Origin: DATIJJ01 sp035478255
GTDB taxonomy: Bacteria; Pseudomonadota; Gammaproteobacteria; DSM-16500
Reading direction: 5' to 3'
DNA length: 5,333 nt
Assembly: GCA_035478255.1 (NCBI GenBank)
Contig: DATIJV010000002.1
Span: 1 to 5,333 of the forward strand
The notes under the pieces were generated by a model, which saw only the letters and a list, made by a program, of their open reading frames with translations, was not told the DNA's origin and made no database searches. The position numbers and the translations under genes are program-made. Position 1 is the stretch's first letter. Each line of letters starts with the position of its first letter. Shown here one piece after another: positions 5,128 through 5,333 of this stretch.

Positions 5128-5333
5128 TCACACCGCTTCCAAAATCGCCGCCACACCCATCCCGCCCGCCGTACAAATCGAAATTAATCCGCGCCCTTTT
5201 CCTTTCTCATGCAGCATTTTCGCCAAGCTCGCCACAATTCGCGCACCTGTCGCAGCAAACGGATGACCCATCGCAATACTGCCCCCTTTCACATTCATTT
5301 TACTCCGATCAATCGCACCCATCGCTTCATCCC
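5128..5333 (-). CDS. fadI: FadI-type acetyl-CoA C-acyltransferase (thiolase), C-terminal part
   Basis: Only the last 67 codons are in the window; the reading frame is open to the edge, so the Met at 5320-5322 is internal, not a start. Thiolases catalyse the final CoA-dependent cleavage of 3-ketoacyl-CoA in beta-oxidation (or the reverse condensation). The fragment carries both C-terminal catalytic motifs: GGSIAMGHPFAATGAR with the active-site His, and CTAGGMG with the second catalytic Cys. GHPFAATGAR and CxAGGxG resemble the FadI/trifunctional-beta subfamily better than FadA (GHPLGCSGAR, CIGLGQG). Another acyl-CoA acetyltransferase of the same superfamily is possible, since the N-terminal half with the nucleophilic Cys is missing. 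The gene ends in TGA at 5128-5130, directly followed by the repeat element; no ordinary terminator is seen. Confidence 0.85.
   Translation of the reverse strand, partial: DEAMGAIDRSKMNVKGGSIAMGHPFAATGARIVASLAKMLHEKGKGRGLISICTAGGMGVAAILEAV

Overview
The window reads as a piece of a gammaproteobacterial chromosome of moderate to low GC, most plausibly a host-associated or Legionellales-like lineage. The support is a conserved core block (bamB-der and a FadI-type thiolase, all on the minus strand), very AT-rich spacers, palindromic intergenic repeats, and an unrecognised, charged, coiled-coil-rich protein of the style common in Legionella/Coxiella relatives. The lineage is inferred from gene style, not from a marker gene.

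Layout. Positions 1-155 hold a cluster of palindromic repeats cut by the window edge. Positions 156-495 are AT-rich with no convincing protein gene, but contain a 10-bp dyad, a plus-strand TATAAT box and, at 496-529, an intrinsic-terminator structure that points along the plus strand; together these could delimit a short non-coding RNA. Positions 520-2238 (minus) encode a 572-residue protein I cannot name: an N-terminal alpha/beta region resembling a HAD fold without its acidic residues, a charged middle, and a helical C-terminal part with a repeated unit of about 57 residues. It has its own promoter and a good ribosome binding site. Positions 2360-3742 (minus) encode Der, the double GTPase of 50S assembly. 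Positions 3742-4911 (minus) encode BamB, the outer-membrane beta-propeller lipoprotein of the BAM complex. The two genes overlap by one base (TAATG) and are probably translationally coupled. Positions 4977-5115 are a compact palindromic repeat element, related to the one at the left edge, with a perfect 25-base pyrimidine mirror repeat at one end. Positions 5128-5333 (minus) are the last 67 codons of a FadI-type thiolase that runs off the window.

The three housekeeping genes point the same way, but the repeat element separates the thiolase from bamB, and bamB has a possible -10 box just outside the repeat. The unknown gene downstream of der looks like an independently transcribed accessory gene. 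The strongest leads are this orphan protein, the two related repeat elements with mutually exclusive hairpins, and the possible plus-strand small RNA whose terminator lies across the orphan gene's stop codon.
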